Source: Streptomyces sp. AV19
GTDB lineage: Bacteria > Actinomycetota > Actinomycetes > Streptomycetales > Streptomycetaceae
DNA: 36,085 nt
NCBI RefSeq assembly: GCF_015999245.1
Contig: NZ_JAEAMR010000010.1
Location: 402,602 to 438,686, forward strand
Direction: 5' to 3'
In this document: piece after piece, positions 22,664 to 30,330 of the stretch
How the letters are laid out: every line of letters starts with the position of its first letter
Numbering within the stretch: the first letter of the stretch is position 1
Position numbers and translations under genes: made by a program
Notes under the pieces: model-generated
Told to the model about the DNA's origin: nothing
Seen by the model: only the letters and a program-made list of their open reading frames with translations
The model's database searches: none

Positions 22664-23034
22664 AAGCCTCCGCCCCGTATACGGCTGCCACACCCCTGCT
22701 CACCCACCGACAAGGACGACCCATCCATGAAGACGGGCCCCAGGTGAACACGGACCCCAGACACCTCAGCCATCAGCGTCCGGATCTGCAGATCCTGTGG
22801 CGCTTCGTCGTCACCACTCCCCATGCGTCCGGGCCCGGTCGTGGCCGGCCCGGTGCCGGTACCGCCACTTCCCTGGATGCCTGCCGCGTCTGCCGGATCA
22901 TCGATCAGCGGATGGTGCGCGCCACCCGGCAGGGCGATGCCCAAGCCGAGCGCAGGCACGCCACCGACAAGGTGAACCACCTCAAGAACAGCCACATTCC
23001 GGTGCATGGACCTGTCGGCCCGGATCAGTGGTGA
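22654..23034 (+). CDS. Hypothetical protein, 126 aa, with a C-terminal CxxC
   Basis: GTG at 22654 has GGAGG 7 nt upstream and overlaps the end of the CxxC gene; GTG 22744 is an alternative start. The N-terminal half is Pro/Thr/His-rich and poorly conserved in look. The C-terminal part has SLDACRVCRIIDQRMVRATRQGDAQAERRHATDKVNHLKNSH, a single CxxC with nearby His residues that could form a zinc site or helical hairpin. It continues the same co-oriented chain. No family recognised. Confidence 0.55.
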   Translation: MVVEASAPYTAATPLLTHRQGRPIHEDGPQVNTDPRHLSHQRPDLQILWRFVVTTPHASGPGRGRPGAGTATSLDACRVCRIIDQRMVRATRQGDAQAERRHATDKVNHLKNSHIPVHGPVGPDQW

Positions 23035-23086
23035 CCAACACCTGCCGAGAACCACGATGAAGGCCCAGCCTCGAGGAGGAAACCCC

Positions 23087-23242
23087 ATGGACATCCGATC
23101 GGCGACACAGTTCGCACAAGGCGGCGGGCACCGCAAGGACGAGGACGCCGACGACGGCCACCCCGGGCAGCCCTGGACGCCGACCGACGAGCCCCACCCG
23201 GACGGATCCACGCCCCCCGGCGACGGGACGCACAAGAAGTGA
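23087..23242 (+). CDS. 51-residue acidic peptide, candidate RiPP precursor or partner of the methyltransferase
   Basis: ATG at 23087 has GAGGAGG about 7 nt upstream, a strong site. The peptide MDIRSATQFAQGGG... is followed by an Asp/Glu/Pro/Thr/Gly-rich segment (KDEDADDGHPGQPWTPTDEP, then HPDGSTPPGDGTHKK). It has no Cys. Its TGA overlaps the methyltransferase GTG (GTGA), so the two are translated together. Acidic and hydroxyl residues suit ester or amide crosslinking or isoaspartate chemistry, but it lacks the PFxLRY-type leader I recall for graspetide precursors. The precursor role is therefore inference from position only. Confidence 0.55.
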   Translation: MDIRSATQFAQGGGHRKDEDADDGHPGQPWTPTDEPHPDGSTPPGDGTHKK

Positions 23243-24441
23243 CAAGCTCTCCTGAGCAGGCGGGACGGCCCACTCGTGAAGAATTGGGCCGTCTCCTCCT
23301 GGAAACCGGAACCATGACGCCCGACTGGGCACCGGCCTTCGAGGCCGTACCCCGATCCCGCTTCCTGCCCGACCTCATGTGGCCGCACGACATGGCCACC
23401 GGCCGGAATGCGGCGGTCGACAGAGACCACGACCCCGAGGCGTGGCAGAGGTACGCCGATTCCGACGACCCGATCGTCACGCAGTGGGACGACGGCGAGC
23501 ATATCGGCCCCGAACCGGGAAGGTCGTTCAGTTCGTCCTCGTCCATGCCGAGCCTGGTGTTCTCCATGCTCGCCGACCTCGAAGTGCGGCCGGGGCAGCG
23601 CGCTTTGGAGATCGGCACGGGCACCGGATGGAACGCCGCGCTGCTCGCCCACCGCCTCGGGGCCGCCAACGTGGTCAGCGTGGAGGTGGACGCCACCGTC
23701 GCCGCGCAGGCCCGGGAATCCCTGGGCCGCTTCGGGCTCCCGGTCGAGGTGGTGCGCGGGGACGGCTTCCTCGGGTACGCGCAACAGGCGCCCTACGACC
23801 GGATCATCGCCACGTGCGGGCTGCGGAAGATCCCGTTCGCGTGGGTGGAACAGTCCACCCCAGGAGCCGTGATCCTCGTGCCGTGGGGGACGTACTACGG
23901 GCCGGGCGAAGCGACCGCCCGTCTCGTGGTGGCCGACGACCGTCGCAGCGCGTCCGGGCCGTTCACGCGCCCGGTGGCATTCATGCGCATGCGTTCCCAG
24001 CGGTTCGTGCGGCCCCGGCACGATGAGTACGTGCCGACAGGGGCCATGGACGCCGCCGACATCTCGTTCACGTCGATCACCGAGGAAGACCTGTGCGGTA
24101 CGGGCGACTTTGACCCGGTGGGGTTCGTTCTGGGCTTGTGCGTGCCCGACGTGGCTCACACCGCCGACCTCAAGCGCGACGGAAAGCGCGCTGTTTGGTT
24201 CTATGGGCTCTCGGACAGGTCATGGGCGGTGGCCGTGTTCCGGGACGACCGCACGAAAGCCAAGGTGTACCAGTCCGGCTCACGGCGACTGTGGGACGAG
24301 GTCGAGGCGGCGCATCGGTGGTGGACGGAACAGGGGCGCCCTGACTTCAGCCGCTTCGGGCTGACCGTGGACGAGCGTGGCGAACGGCCCTGGCTGGGTT
24401 CGCCGGATAACCCCGTGCGGACTGCCGGCCTCCGTCGCTGA
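23239..24441 (+). CDS. PCMT-type O-methyltransferase of the ATP-grasp peptide maturase (graspetide) class
   Basis: A 400-aa SAM-dependent methyltransferase related to protein-L-isoaspartate O-methyltransferase, starting at GTG 23239 in a GTGA overlap with the 51-aa peptide gene. The SAM-binding loop ALEIGTGTGWNAALLAHRLG lies at about residues 122-141. Motif II (VVSVEVDATVA) and post-motifs (VVRGDGFLGYAQQAPYDRIIATCG) follow. The N-terminal block SRFLPDLMWPHDMATGR...DPIVTQWDDG and SSSSSMPSLVFSML are, to my recollection, typical of methyltransferases encoded with ATP-grasp peptide ligases (TIGR04188-like). They modify Asp residues of ribosomal peptides. The C-terminal extension of about 190 residues exceeds plain PCMT. 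No ATP-grasp gene is adjacent, making this an orphan. Confidence 0.85.
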   Translation: MTSSPEQAGRPTREELGRLLLETGTMTPDWAPAFEAVPRSRFLPDLMWPHDMATGRNAAVDRDHDPEAWQRYADSDDPIVTQWDDGEHIGPEPGRSFSSSSSMPSLVFSMLADLEVRPGQRALEIGTGTGWNAALLAHRLGAANVVSVEVDATVAAQARESLGRFGLPVEVVRGDGFLGYAQQAPYDRIIATCGLRKIPFAWVEQSTPGAVILVPWGTYYGPGEATARLVVADDRRSASGPFTRPVAFMRMRSQRFVRPRHDEYVPTGAMDAADISFTSITEEDLCGTGDFDPVGFVLGLCVPDVAHTADLKRDGKRAVWFYGLSDRSWAVAVFRDDRTKAKVYQSGSRRLWDEVEAAHRWWTEQGRPDFSRFGLTVDERGERPWLGSPDNPVRTAGLRR

Positions 24442-24823
24442 CCTCGTCACCTATGAACCTGCGGAACCGGAGTTCTGCTCGTCCCGCGTCGACTCCACAA
24501 GCCACCAGGTGGACCAGGCCCTCGAGATCGCCGACCGGCACCAGGACCGGCCGCTGTTCCTGTTCCTCAACGTCTCCGCCACCCACGTCCCCCACGGCCA
24601 CTACCTCGGCGAGAGCACCGACACCGCCATGTCGCAGCAGGCTGCCCTCGCCTATGCCGACGAACACCTCAGCCGCCTGATCACCAGCCTGACCGCGAAC
24701 CGCAGATGGCTGATCATCATGTGCGCCGATCACGGCGATGCCTACGGGGACGACGGATTCCACGGTCGGGGCATCGCCCACCCCATGGTGATGAATGTTC
24801 CGTATGCGGCCATGGTGCGCTAA
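24441..24823 (+). pseudogene. Truncated STM4013/SEN3800-like alkaline-phosphatase-superfamily protein
   Basis: An open frame from GTG 24377 to TAA 24821-24823 (148 codons) carries only the C-terminal half of a metallo-hydrolase of the sulfatase/alkaline phosphatase superfamily. FLFLNVSATHVPHGHYL and LIIMCADHGDAYGDDGFHGRGIAHPMVMNVPYAAMV include the conserved metal-ligand motif ADHG with D, G and H. Full members run to about 270-300 residues with an N-terminal nucleophile domain, which is missing here. The first 20 codons lie antiphase inside the methyltransferase gene. The truncation suggests a deletion or insertion joined it to the methyltransferase. A fragment of an IS end follows. It might still be expressed by coupling but should be inactive. 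Confidence 0.65.
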
Positions 24824-24835
24824 GCCCCGCCACTA

Positions 24836-24888
24836 AGGGTTGTCCCGTAACTGCTGGTCACGGGTGAGATGATCTTGGTGTGGCTGGG
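24836..24888. mobile_element. Probable IS end remnant
   Basis: AGGGTTGTCCCGTAAC followed by TGCTGGTCACGGGTGAGATG and ATCTTGGTGTGGCTGG resembles the terminal sequence and first codons of DDE transposase elements that I recall from Streptomyces genomes (GGGTTGTCCCGTAA ends). CCCGT/ACGGG (24844-24848/24860-24864) forms a small dyad. No transposase frame and no second end were found, so it is a solo fragment beside a truncated gene. A search against an IS database would confirm or refute it. Confidence 0.5.
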
Positions 24889-24951
24889 CTCAACGAGCCG
24901 ACCAGCCTCAAGTGACACCACATGGATCACGCGACACTAGGCTCGCGCGGC

Positions 24952-25389
24952 ATGAGCGATGACGTTCACGCACGCGGTCCGGTCCGCGACGCGGCCGTAG
25001 TGGTGGCCCGCGACGACAAGGGCCTCGTGGCCGTCCTCAGCGCGGAATTCCCCCGGCACGGTGGCGAGTACCTGTTCCTGCCGGGCGGACGGCGTGAGGA
25101 CGGCGAGACGCCGGAAGGGTGCGCGCGCCGTGAACTGGAGGAGGAGGCCGGGATCACCGCCGCCCAGTGGCGGCCCCTGGGCGCCTATGCCGTCACCTTG
25201 GAGTCCACGGCCCGCGTGCACCTCTACGAAGCCCGGGACTTGGCCTTGGGCCCGCAGCAGCTCACGCCCACCGAGCGGGACTTCAAGCTGTCCTGGTGGC
25301 CCATGGCCGACGTCATCGCAGCCGCCGTCCAGGGCCGGTTCCTCCTCCCCGCGGGCCCCCTCGCCCTACTGCTGTCCGACCGGTCATGA
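24952..25389 (+). CDS. Nudix hydrolase
   Basis: A 145-aa Nudix-family hydrolase that cleaves a nucleoside diphosphate linked to some group X. ATG at 24952 (MSDDVHARGPVRDAAVVVARD) is preferred to an earlier in-frame ATG at 24922. The Nudix box GGRREDGETPEGCARRELEEEAGI (about residues 45-68) fits Gx5Ex7REUxEExGU fully, with the catalytic Glu cluster present. The C-terminal PTERDFKLSWWPMADVIAAAVQGRFLLPAGPLALLL is usual for short bacterial Nudix proteins. The gene lies between an IS-like remnant and an ankyrin gene. The substrate cannot be predicted. Confidence 0.93.
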   Translation: MSDDVHARGPVRDAAVVVARDDKGLVAVLSAEFPRHGGEYLFLPGGRREDGETPEGCARRELEEEAGITAAQWRPLGAYAVTLESTARVHLYEARDLALGPQQLTPTERDFKLSWWPMADVIAAAVQGRFLLPAGPLALLLSDRS

Positions 25390-25449
25390 CCGGTCGGAGA
25401 CGGGTTTGAATCGGTTCATCGGACAGCCTTGTCGTTAACCTCGGTACCC

Positions 25450-25950
25450 ATGAACTTGCGTAAACGGAAGAAGTTCTCCCGCCGTCTCTTCGAGGCAATA
25501 CTGTCGGGTGACACCGTCGGCGTGAAAACGGCTCTGCGGGCCGGAGCCGACCCGGAGCGGGGGAATGACTACGGCACCACCCCGCTCTACCTGGCCTCCG
25601 TGAACGGGCAAGCGGCAACCGCCCGGCTGCTCCTGGCGGCCGGGGCCCGTCCCGACACCGAGAGCAGCGGAATCGGTTCGGAGGGCACGCCGTTGTGCGC
25701 GGCCGCGTGCTGGGGGCACACCGAGGCGGTGCGCGTGCTCTTGGCGCACGGTGCCGATCCGGACCTCCGGGAAGATCACGGCACCGGCCGCTCACCCCTG
25801 GACTGGGCGAACGACGGCCCCCACCCCGAAACCGCCGCCCTCCTCGTCGCGGCGAGGGCTCACGACATCGTCGCCAACCGCCACACCAGCACCGCCCCCA
25901 CCACCAACAGCAACGGCATCGCGAACCAGAACGACCCCTGCATCCACTGA
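25450..25950 (+). CDS. Ankyrin-repeat protein with a C-terminus antisense to the next gene
   Basis: A 166-aa protein starting at ATG 25450 (MNLRKRKKFSRRLFEAILSGD), with no clear ribosome site. Three to four ankyrin repeats are evident: LFEAILSGDTVGVKTALRAGADPERG, GTTPLYLASVNGQAATARLLLAAGARPD, GTPLCAAACWGHTEAVRVLLAHGADPDLRED and SPLDWANDGPHPETAALLVAA. Ankyrin domains bind partner proteins. The last 30 codons (HDIVANRHTSTAPTTNSNGIANQND...) are low-complexity and lie antisense within the 3' end of the flippase gene, an overlap of 91 bp. The repeat domain is complete at about residue 137, so the tail may be an acquired extension after loss of the native stop. Confidence 0.8.
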   Translation: MNLRKRKKFSRRLFEAILSGDTVGVKTALRAGADPERGNDYGTTPLYLASVNGQAATARLLLAAGARPDTESSGIGSEGTPLCAAACWGHTEAVRVLLAHGADPDLREDHGTGRSPLDWANDGPHPETAALLVAARAHDIVANRHTSTAPTTNSNGIANQNDPCIH

Positions 25951-28900
25951 AGTTGCCGCACTCCCACCCGCATCCCCACCCTCGTCAGCTCCCGCACCGT
26001 CAGCAACGCCAGCAGCAGCACCGCCGCCAGGCCGCCGACCACGGAGACCGGGTTCCAGGTCACCCGGGGGCCGGCGGGGCCGGGGCGTGGGGCGGGGGGC
26101 GAGCCGGAGGGCTTGGAGGTCAGTTCGTAGAGGACCGCGTCGTCGTTGGAGAGGACCGGGCGGAGGTCCGGGTTGGCGGAGAGGGAGCGGCGGATGTTCG
26201 CGTTCCAGCCCGTCGGGTAGCCCGCGGACAGCTCCAGGTACGTGGACTGGCCCTCGTTCACGAGGAGGTACGCGTTCGGGCCTGCCGCTCGTAGCGCGGT
26301 GACCAGATCCGCTACGTCGGCGGCATTGCGGGGAGCGAGCGTCGGCTCGTAGAGGACGCGCTCCATGTCCCGCGCGCCCCACGGAAGCGCGGGCGTCACG
26401 TTGTTCACCGTGTCACTGCTCATCCACAGCAGCTTCACCGTCGGGCGGTCGTGCGCGTAGACGTACTCCATCGCCGCCACCTCCCCGCCCCGCACCCGCT
26501 CGAAGTCCTCGTTGCCCCAGCGGGCCACCAGGAAGCCGAAGACCAGGACGAGGCCGGCGGCCAGCGCTGTCAGAGGGCCGACCCACGTACGGCGGCGGCG
26601 CGCCGCGCCCGGGAAGAGGGCCAGGGCGGCGAGCACGCACGCGCCGGGGACCGCGAACAGGAAGACGCGCAGGGCCACTTCGCCGCCGTACGACTGCATG
26701 CCGAAGGCGAGGAACGGGACGCAGGTCAGCACCGTCAGCGACACGTCCGTGACGCCGGCGCGGCGGCGGCGCCACCAGCCCAGGGCGGCGAAGAGCAGAA
26801 CCCCGCCCGCCAGCGCGACCCGGACGTACAGGACGAACTTGTGGACCGGGTTGCCGCCCTCGATGCGGCCGGAGACCGACGACGAGACGTTGCCGCCCAA
26901 CGAGCCCAGGCCGCCGAAGAGTTCGTGGAAATGGCCCGACCAGTACGGTTCGGCCAGGAAGCCGATCCATACCGCCAGCATCACCGCGCACAGGAGCGGC
27001 AGGCCACGGAGTACCGAGCGGCGCGCCAGGACCAGCACGGTCAGCACGCCCAGCATGACGAACGGGGTCAGCTGGTGGGACGCGACCGAGGCCGCGAACA
27101 GGGCGATCAGCAGGGCCAGGAGCACGGTCAGCTGACCGCGGCCCACGGGCTCGACCCGCCGCTCGCCGGGGATCCGCCGCCCCGGCAGCTGGCCCGGCCA
27201 GCGGAACCAGACCAGCAGCACGGCCACGAAGAGCAGGTAGACGAGGTAGTTGAGGGCCTGGGGGGAGAAGTAGTCCTGCCCCACCCAGCCGCAGAGCGCG
27301 AACAGCCACAGCGCCGTCCACTTCGCCCGCCACCCCGCCCGGACCGCGCGCAGCAGCAGGGCCAGCGGGGCCAGGCACGCCAGCTGGACGGCCAGCGGCC
27401 ACCAGCGCAGCAGTTCGGTCAGGTCGTGCGCCCCGCACGCCCGGGCCGCGAACGCGGCGAGCGCGAAGAAGCCCGGCCAGCTCCAGCGCGCGTCCAGGTC
27501 GGGCGCCGCGGTGCCGGTCCGGTCGATGTAGTCCAGGAAGCCCAGGTGCTGCCAGGCCGTGGCGAAGCGCGGACGGTCCTCCAGCACGGCGGGCAGCGCG
27601 TGCAGGGAGACCACCGTCGCCAGCAGCACGGCGGCCGGCAGCCAGGTGCGCGGCCGGGCGGGAACCAGCGCGGCGGCGAAGGCCGCGACCAGCACGGCGG
27701 TGCCCACCAGCGTCGCGGCGGGCAGGACGGAGACCAGGCCGAGCCCGCCCATCCCGTCCAGGTTGACCTCGCCGACTGCCTTCAACGGCAGCCAGTAGAG
27801 GGCGAGTCCGGCGAGCAGGAGCAGCGCGATCGCGGTCTCGGGGCGCCACCACGCGGGGCGCCGGGACGGCGCGTTCTCCACGGGGGGAGCGGGCGCCTTC
27901 GCCTTCGCCCGGAGCACGAGCGTGTCCGGCGAAGGCGACGGACGGACGTCCGGCCGCCGTTCCAGGTGATCGAAGTCCAGCCGCACGCCCAGCGGCAGCG
28001 TGTCCGCGTCGAGCGCCGCGCGCAGCGCCCAGCGCGTGCCGTAGCCCGGCCCGGCCGACGAGACCGGCACCGCCTCCGGCTCCTCGCGCCGTTCGCCGTG
28101 GGACGGCAGGTCCGCCAGGTCGCCGTCGGGCGCCGTGGCGTCGGACGCCCCCACGGGGGCGGGGGACGCCGCCTTGAGGACGCCCCGGAGCTTCACCGCG
28201 GCGATCGAGACGATCACCGTGAGGCTGCAGATCTCCGCCACCCCCGCGCCCGTCAGCCCCATGCGCGGCATGAGCAACAGCGTCAGCACCAGCACCAGCA
28301 GGCACAACAGCCCCTGGAGATAGGCGAGTCCGGCCGTACGGCTCTGCGCCCGCAGCACCGCGAAGTACGTCTCCATCACCACGCGCAGCGCGGCCCCGAC
28401 CGCGAACCACCGCAGCAGCGGCGTCGCCTGGGTGTAGCCGGGGCCGAAGACCGCGAGGATGTACGGCGCCAGGAGGAACAGCCCCCCGCACACCGGAACC
28501 ATGATCTTGGCCATCCGGCGCAGCGCGGCCCGGCAGTTCTCCGCCAGCCGCTCCGGGTCGTGCGACCCCTCGACGGTCAGCGAGGCGCCCATGTTGATCG
28601 CGAGCAGGTTGACCGTGCCCCCGATGGTGGACGCGATGTAGAAGTACGCGTTCTCGCTGGAGCTGATCTGCGCGGCCACGAGCACCGGCACCAGGTAGAC
28701 CACGGCCAGCGAGAACAGCGAACCGGTGTAGTCCCCGGCCAGGAACCGGCCGATCTCCCGGACGCCGGCCGGACGCGCGCTCCGCTCGGTGGCCCGGACG
28801 TGCGCGGGCACCAGCCGCCGGAACACCAGCCAGCCCAGCGGCAGGACGGACGCGCCGATCGACACCACCCACGAGACGAACACCCCGGACGCCGGCAGCA

Positions 28901-29516
28901 TCGCCGCAAGGGCGATCAGCAGTGCCAGCTTCACGGCCGAGAAGACCGTGTTGCCCACCGGCACCCACACCGCGCTGCGCAGCCCGGTCAGCACCCCGTC
29001 CTGGAGGGTGAGCACCGACCAGGCGATCACCGCGACGGTGAAGCCGAGCCCGTGCGAGAGCCCGCCCAGCGCCCGGTAGGACGGCCCCCACCAGTCCAGG
29101 GTGAGCAGGAAGACGCCCGCCGCGCCGGCGACGATCACCGAACTGCCCGCGTAGGTGCGCAGCACCAGCCGGCCGGTGGTCCGGCCGGCGACCGGGATGA
29201 AACGGGCCAGCGCCCCGGTCAGGGTGACCGCGGTGAGCCCGGCGAGGAACTTCATGGCGGCGATGGCCGCCGAGCCCCGGCCGACCGAGTCGTCGCTGTA
29301 GTAGCGGGCGGCGACGAGCCAGAAGCCCACCCCGAGGACCGCGCTGATGCCGGTGTTGACCATCAGCGCGAAGGCGTTGCGGAACAGCGGGCTGCCCCCG
29401 CCGCCCCCGCCGCGCCCCGGCAGCCGAAGCCTGCGGCCCGCCGGTTCCACCGCCCGCTCCTCGGTCCGTGCGGACAGCCCCGGTTCGGAGGTGTCCTGTG
29501 TGGACGTGTCAGCCAC
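25860..29516 (-). CDS. Flippase fused to a polytopic polymerase/GT-C-like domain
   Basis: A 1218-aa membrane protein, last gene of the exopolysaccharide operon. GTG at 29516 overlaps the deacetylase stop by 8 nt, with AGAGG upstream. After a hydrophilic start (residues 1-43), residues of about 44-455 form 12 to 14 membrane segments with Wzx/MurJ-type features (LFRNAFALMVNTGISAVLGVGFWLVAARYYSDDSVGRGSAAIAAMKFLAGL). A Pro/Ala/charged linker of about 110 residues follows. A second polytopic region (about 570-1218) holds VASHQLTPFVMLGVLTVLVL, LAEPYWSGHFHELFGG and a loop near 1050-1150 (LLWMSSDTVNNVTPALPWGARDMERVLYEPTLAP) resembling Wzy-like polymerases or GT-C transferases. A single protein could thus both flip and polymerise or transfer lipid-linked sugar. 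The domain assignment of the second half is tentative. Confidence 0.8.
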   Translation of the reverse strand: MADTSTQDTSEPGLSARTEERAVEPAGRRLRLPGRGGGGGGSPLFRNAFALMVNTGISAVLGVGFWLVAARYYSDDSVGRGSAAIAAMKFLAGLTAVTLTGALARFIPVAGRTTGRLVLRTYAGSSVIVAGAAGVFLLTLDWWGPSYRALGGLSHGLGFTVAVIAWSVLTLQDGVLTGLRSAVWVPVGNTVFSAVKLALLIALAAMLPASGVFVSWVVSIGASVLPLGWLVFRRLVPAHVRATERSARPAGVREIGRFLAGDYTGSLFSLAVVYLVPVLVAAQISSSENAYFYIASTIGGTVNLLAINMGASLTVEGSHDPERLAENCRAALRRMAKIMVPVCGGLFLLAPYILAVFGPGYTQATPLLRWFAVGAALRVVMETYFAVLRAQSRTAGLAYLQGLLCLLVLVLTLLLMPRMGLTGAGVAEICSLTVIVSIAAVKLRGVLKAASPAPVGASDATAPDGDLADLPSHGERREEPEAVPVSSAGPGYGTRWALRAALDADTLPLGVRLDFDHLERRPDVRPSPSPDTLVLRAKAKAPAPPVENAPSRRPAWWRPETAIALLLLAGLALYWLPLKAVGEVNLDGMGGLGLVSVLPAATLVGTAVLVAAFAAALVPARPRTWLPAAVLLATVVSLHALPAVLEDRPRFATAWQHLGFLDYIDRTGTAAPDLDARWSWPGFFALAAFAARACGAHDLTELLRWWPLAVQLACLAPLALLLRAVRAGWRAKWTALWLFALCGWVGQDYFSPQALNYLVYLLFVAVLLVWFRWPGQLPGRRIPGERRVEPVGRGQLTVLLALLIALFAASVASHQLTPFVMLGVLTVLVLARRSVLRGLPLLCAVMLAVWIGFLAEPYWSGHFHELFGGLGSLGGNVSSSVSGRIEGGNPVHKFVLYVRVALAGGVLLFAALGWWRRRRAGVTDVSLTVLTCVPFLAFGMQSYGGEVALRVFLFAVPGACVLAALALFPGAARRRRTWVGPLTALAAGLVLVFGFLVARWGNEDFERVRGGEVAAMEYVYAHDRPTVKLLWMSSDTVNNVTPALPWGARDMERVLYEPTLAPRNAADVADLVTALRAAGPNAYLLVNEGQSTYLELSAGYPTGWNANIRRSLSANPDLRPVLSNDDAVLYELTSKPSGSPPAPRPGPAGPRVTWNPVSVVGGLAAVLLLALLTVRELTRVGMRVGVRQLQWMQGSFWFAMPLLLVVGAVLVWRLATMS

Positions 29517-30330
29517 GCGCCTCTCTAGCCTTTCTGACGCTCGCCCCTCTGGCCAGTTGCCTGCCCCGGCGGACGACCGCGTACCCCTTGGTCAGGGCCC
29601 GGTCGGCGGCGAACAGCCGGCCGACCGCCCGGCCGTGCACCATCCGTTCGAAGTCGGCGGCCGACGTGGTGCGGCGCACGGTCACCCGTCGCAGGGCGTA
29701 CGGGCCCTGTGCGCGCGTCGCCAGGTCGTTGCCCACCGCGAGCGAGATCGTGAAGCCGGCCGCCCGCACCGCGTGCCGCACCCGGCGGCTGGAGTAGCCG
29801 TAGGGATAGGCGAAGGAGACCGGCGGCCGGCCGAGTTCCCCGGTGAGTATGTCCCGGCACCGCTCGATCTCCAACATCAGCCTGTCGTCGGCGAGTTGAT
29901 CGAGCTGCGGATGTGTGTGGCTGTGCCCGCCGGCCTCGGCGCCGGCCTTGGTGAGCTCGCGTAACTGGTTCCAGGTGAGCATGAGATCCAGGGCGCCGCC
30001 GGTCTCGTGCTCCCCGCGCAGCCAGCCGGTGGAGACGAAGACGGTCGACCGGAAGCCCCGGGCCGCCAGCACGGGAAGGGCGTGCCGGTGCACGCCCTCG
30101 TAGCCGTCGTCGAAGGTGATCAGGACCGGCCTCGGCGGCAGCGGACGCCCGTCGCGCCAGGCGGCGGCGAGTTCCCGGGCGGTCAGCGGGACGAAACCGG
30201 CCGCGTCCAGCACGGCCATCTGCTCGGCGAACGCCTCCGGCCGGACCGAGAGCCCGTGGGCGGCGCGGGACGGCGAGTGGGCCACCGAGTGGTACATCAG
30301 GATCGGCACCGATCCGGTCGCGTCCGTCAT
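29509..30330 (-). CDS. Polysaccharide deacetylase (NodB homology, CE4) with TTA codon
   Basis: A 273-aa carbohydrate esterase family 4 enzyme that removes N- or O-acetyl groups from a polysaccharide. ATG at 30330 overlaps the upstream glycosyltransferase stop (ATGA). NodB motifs are clear: TFDDGYEG with Asp74-Asp75, HSHTHPQL with metal ligands His136 and His140, and FAYPYGYSSRRV. VPILMYHSVAHS near the start is typical of the cell-wall and exopolysaccharide deacetylase group. There is no obvious signal peptide, so it may act in the cytoplasm or be exported otherwise. Codon 123 is TTA (29962-29964), the only one I noticed in the operon. It places deacetylation under bldA control and would also affect the downstream flippase gene by coupling. 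Confidence 0.93.
   Translation of the reverse strand: MTDATGSVPILMYHSVAHSPSRAAHGLSVRPEAFAEQMAVLDAAGFVPLTARELAAAWRDGRPLPPRPVLITFDDGYEGVHRHALPVLAARGFRSTVFVSTGWLRGEHETGGALDLMLTWNQLRELTKAGAEAGGHSHTHPQLDQLADDRLMLEIERCRDILTGELGRPPVSFAYPYGYSSRRVRHAVRAAGFTISLAVGNDLATRAQGPYALRRVTVRRTTSAADFERMVHGRAVGRLFAADRALTKGYAVVRRGRQLARGASVRKAREARG

Noticed and set aside
26451..29528. 1025-codon plus-strand open frame over the flippase gene
   Set aside because: Arg/Gln/His-rich nonsense composition typical of antisense frames; the minus-strand frame has clear membrane-protein structure and operon overlap.
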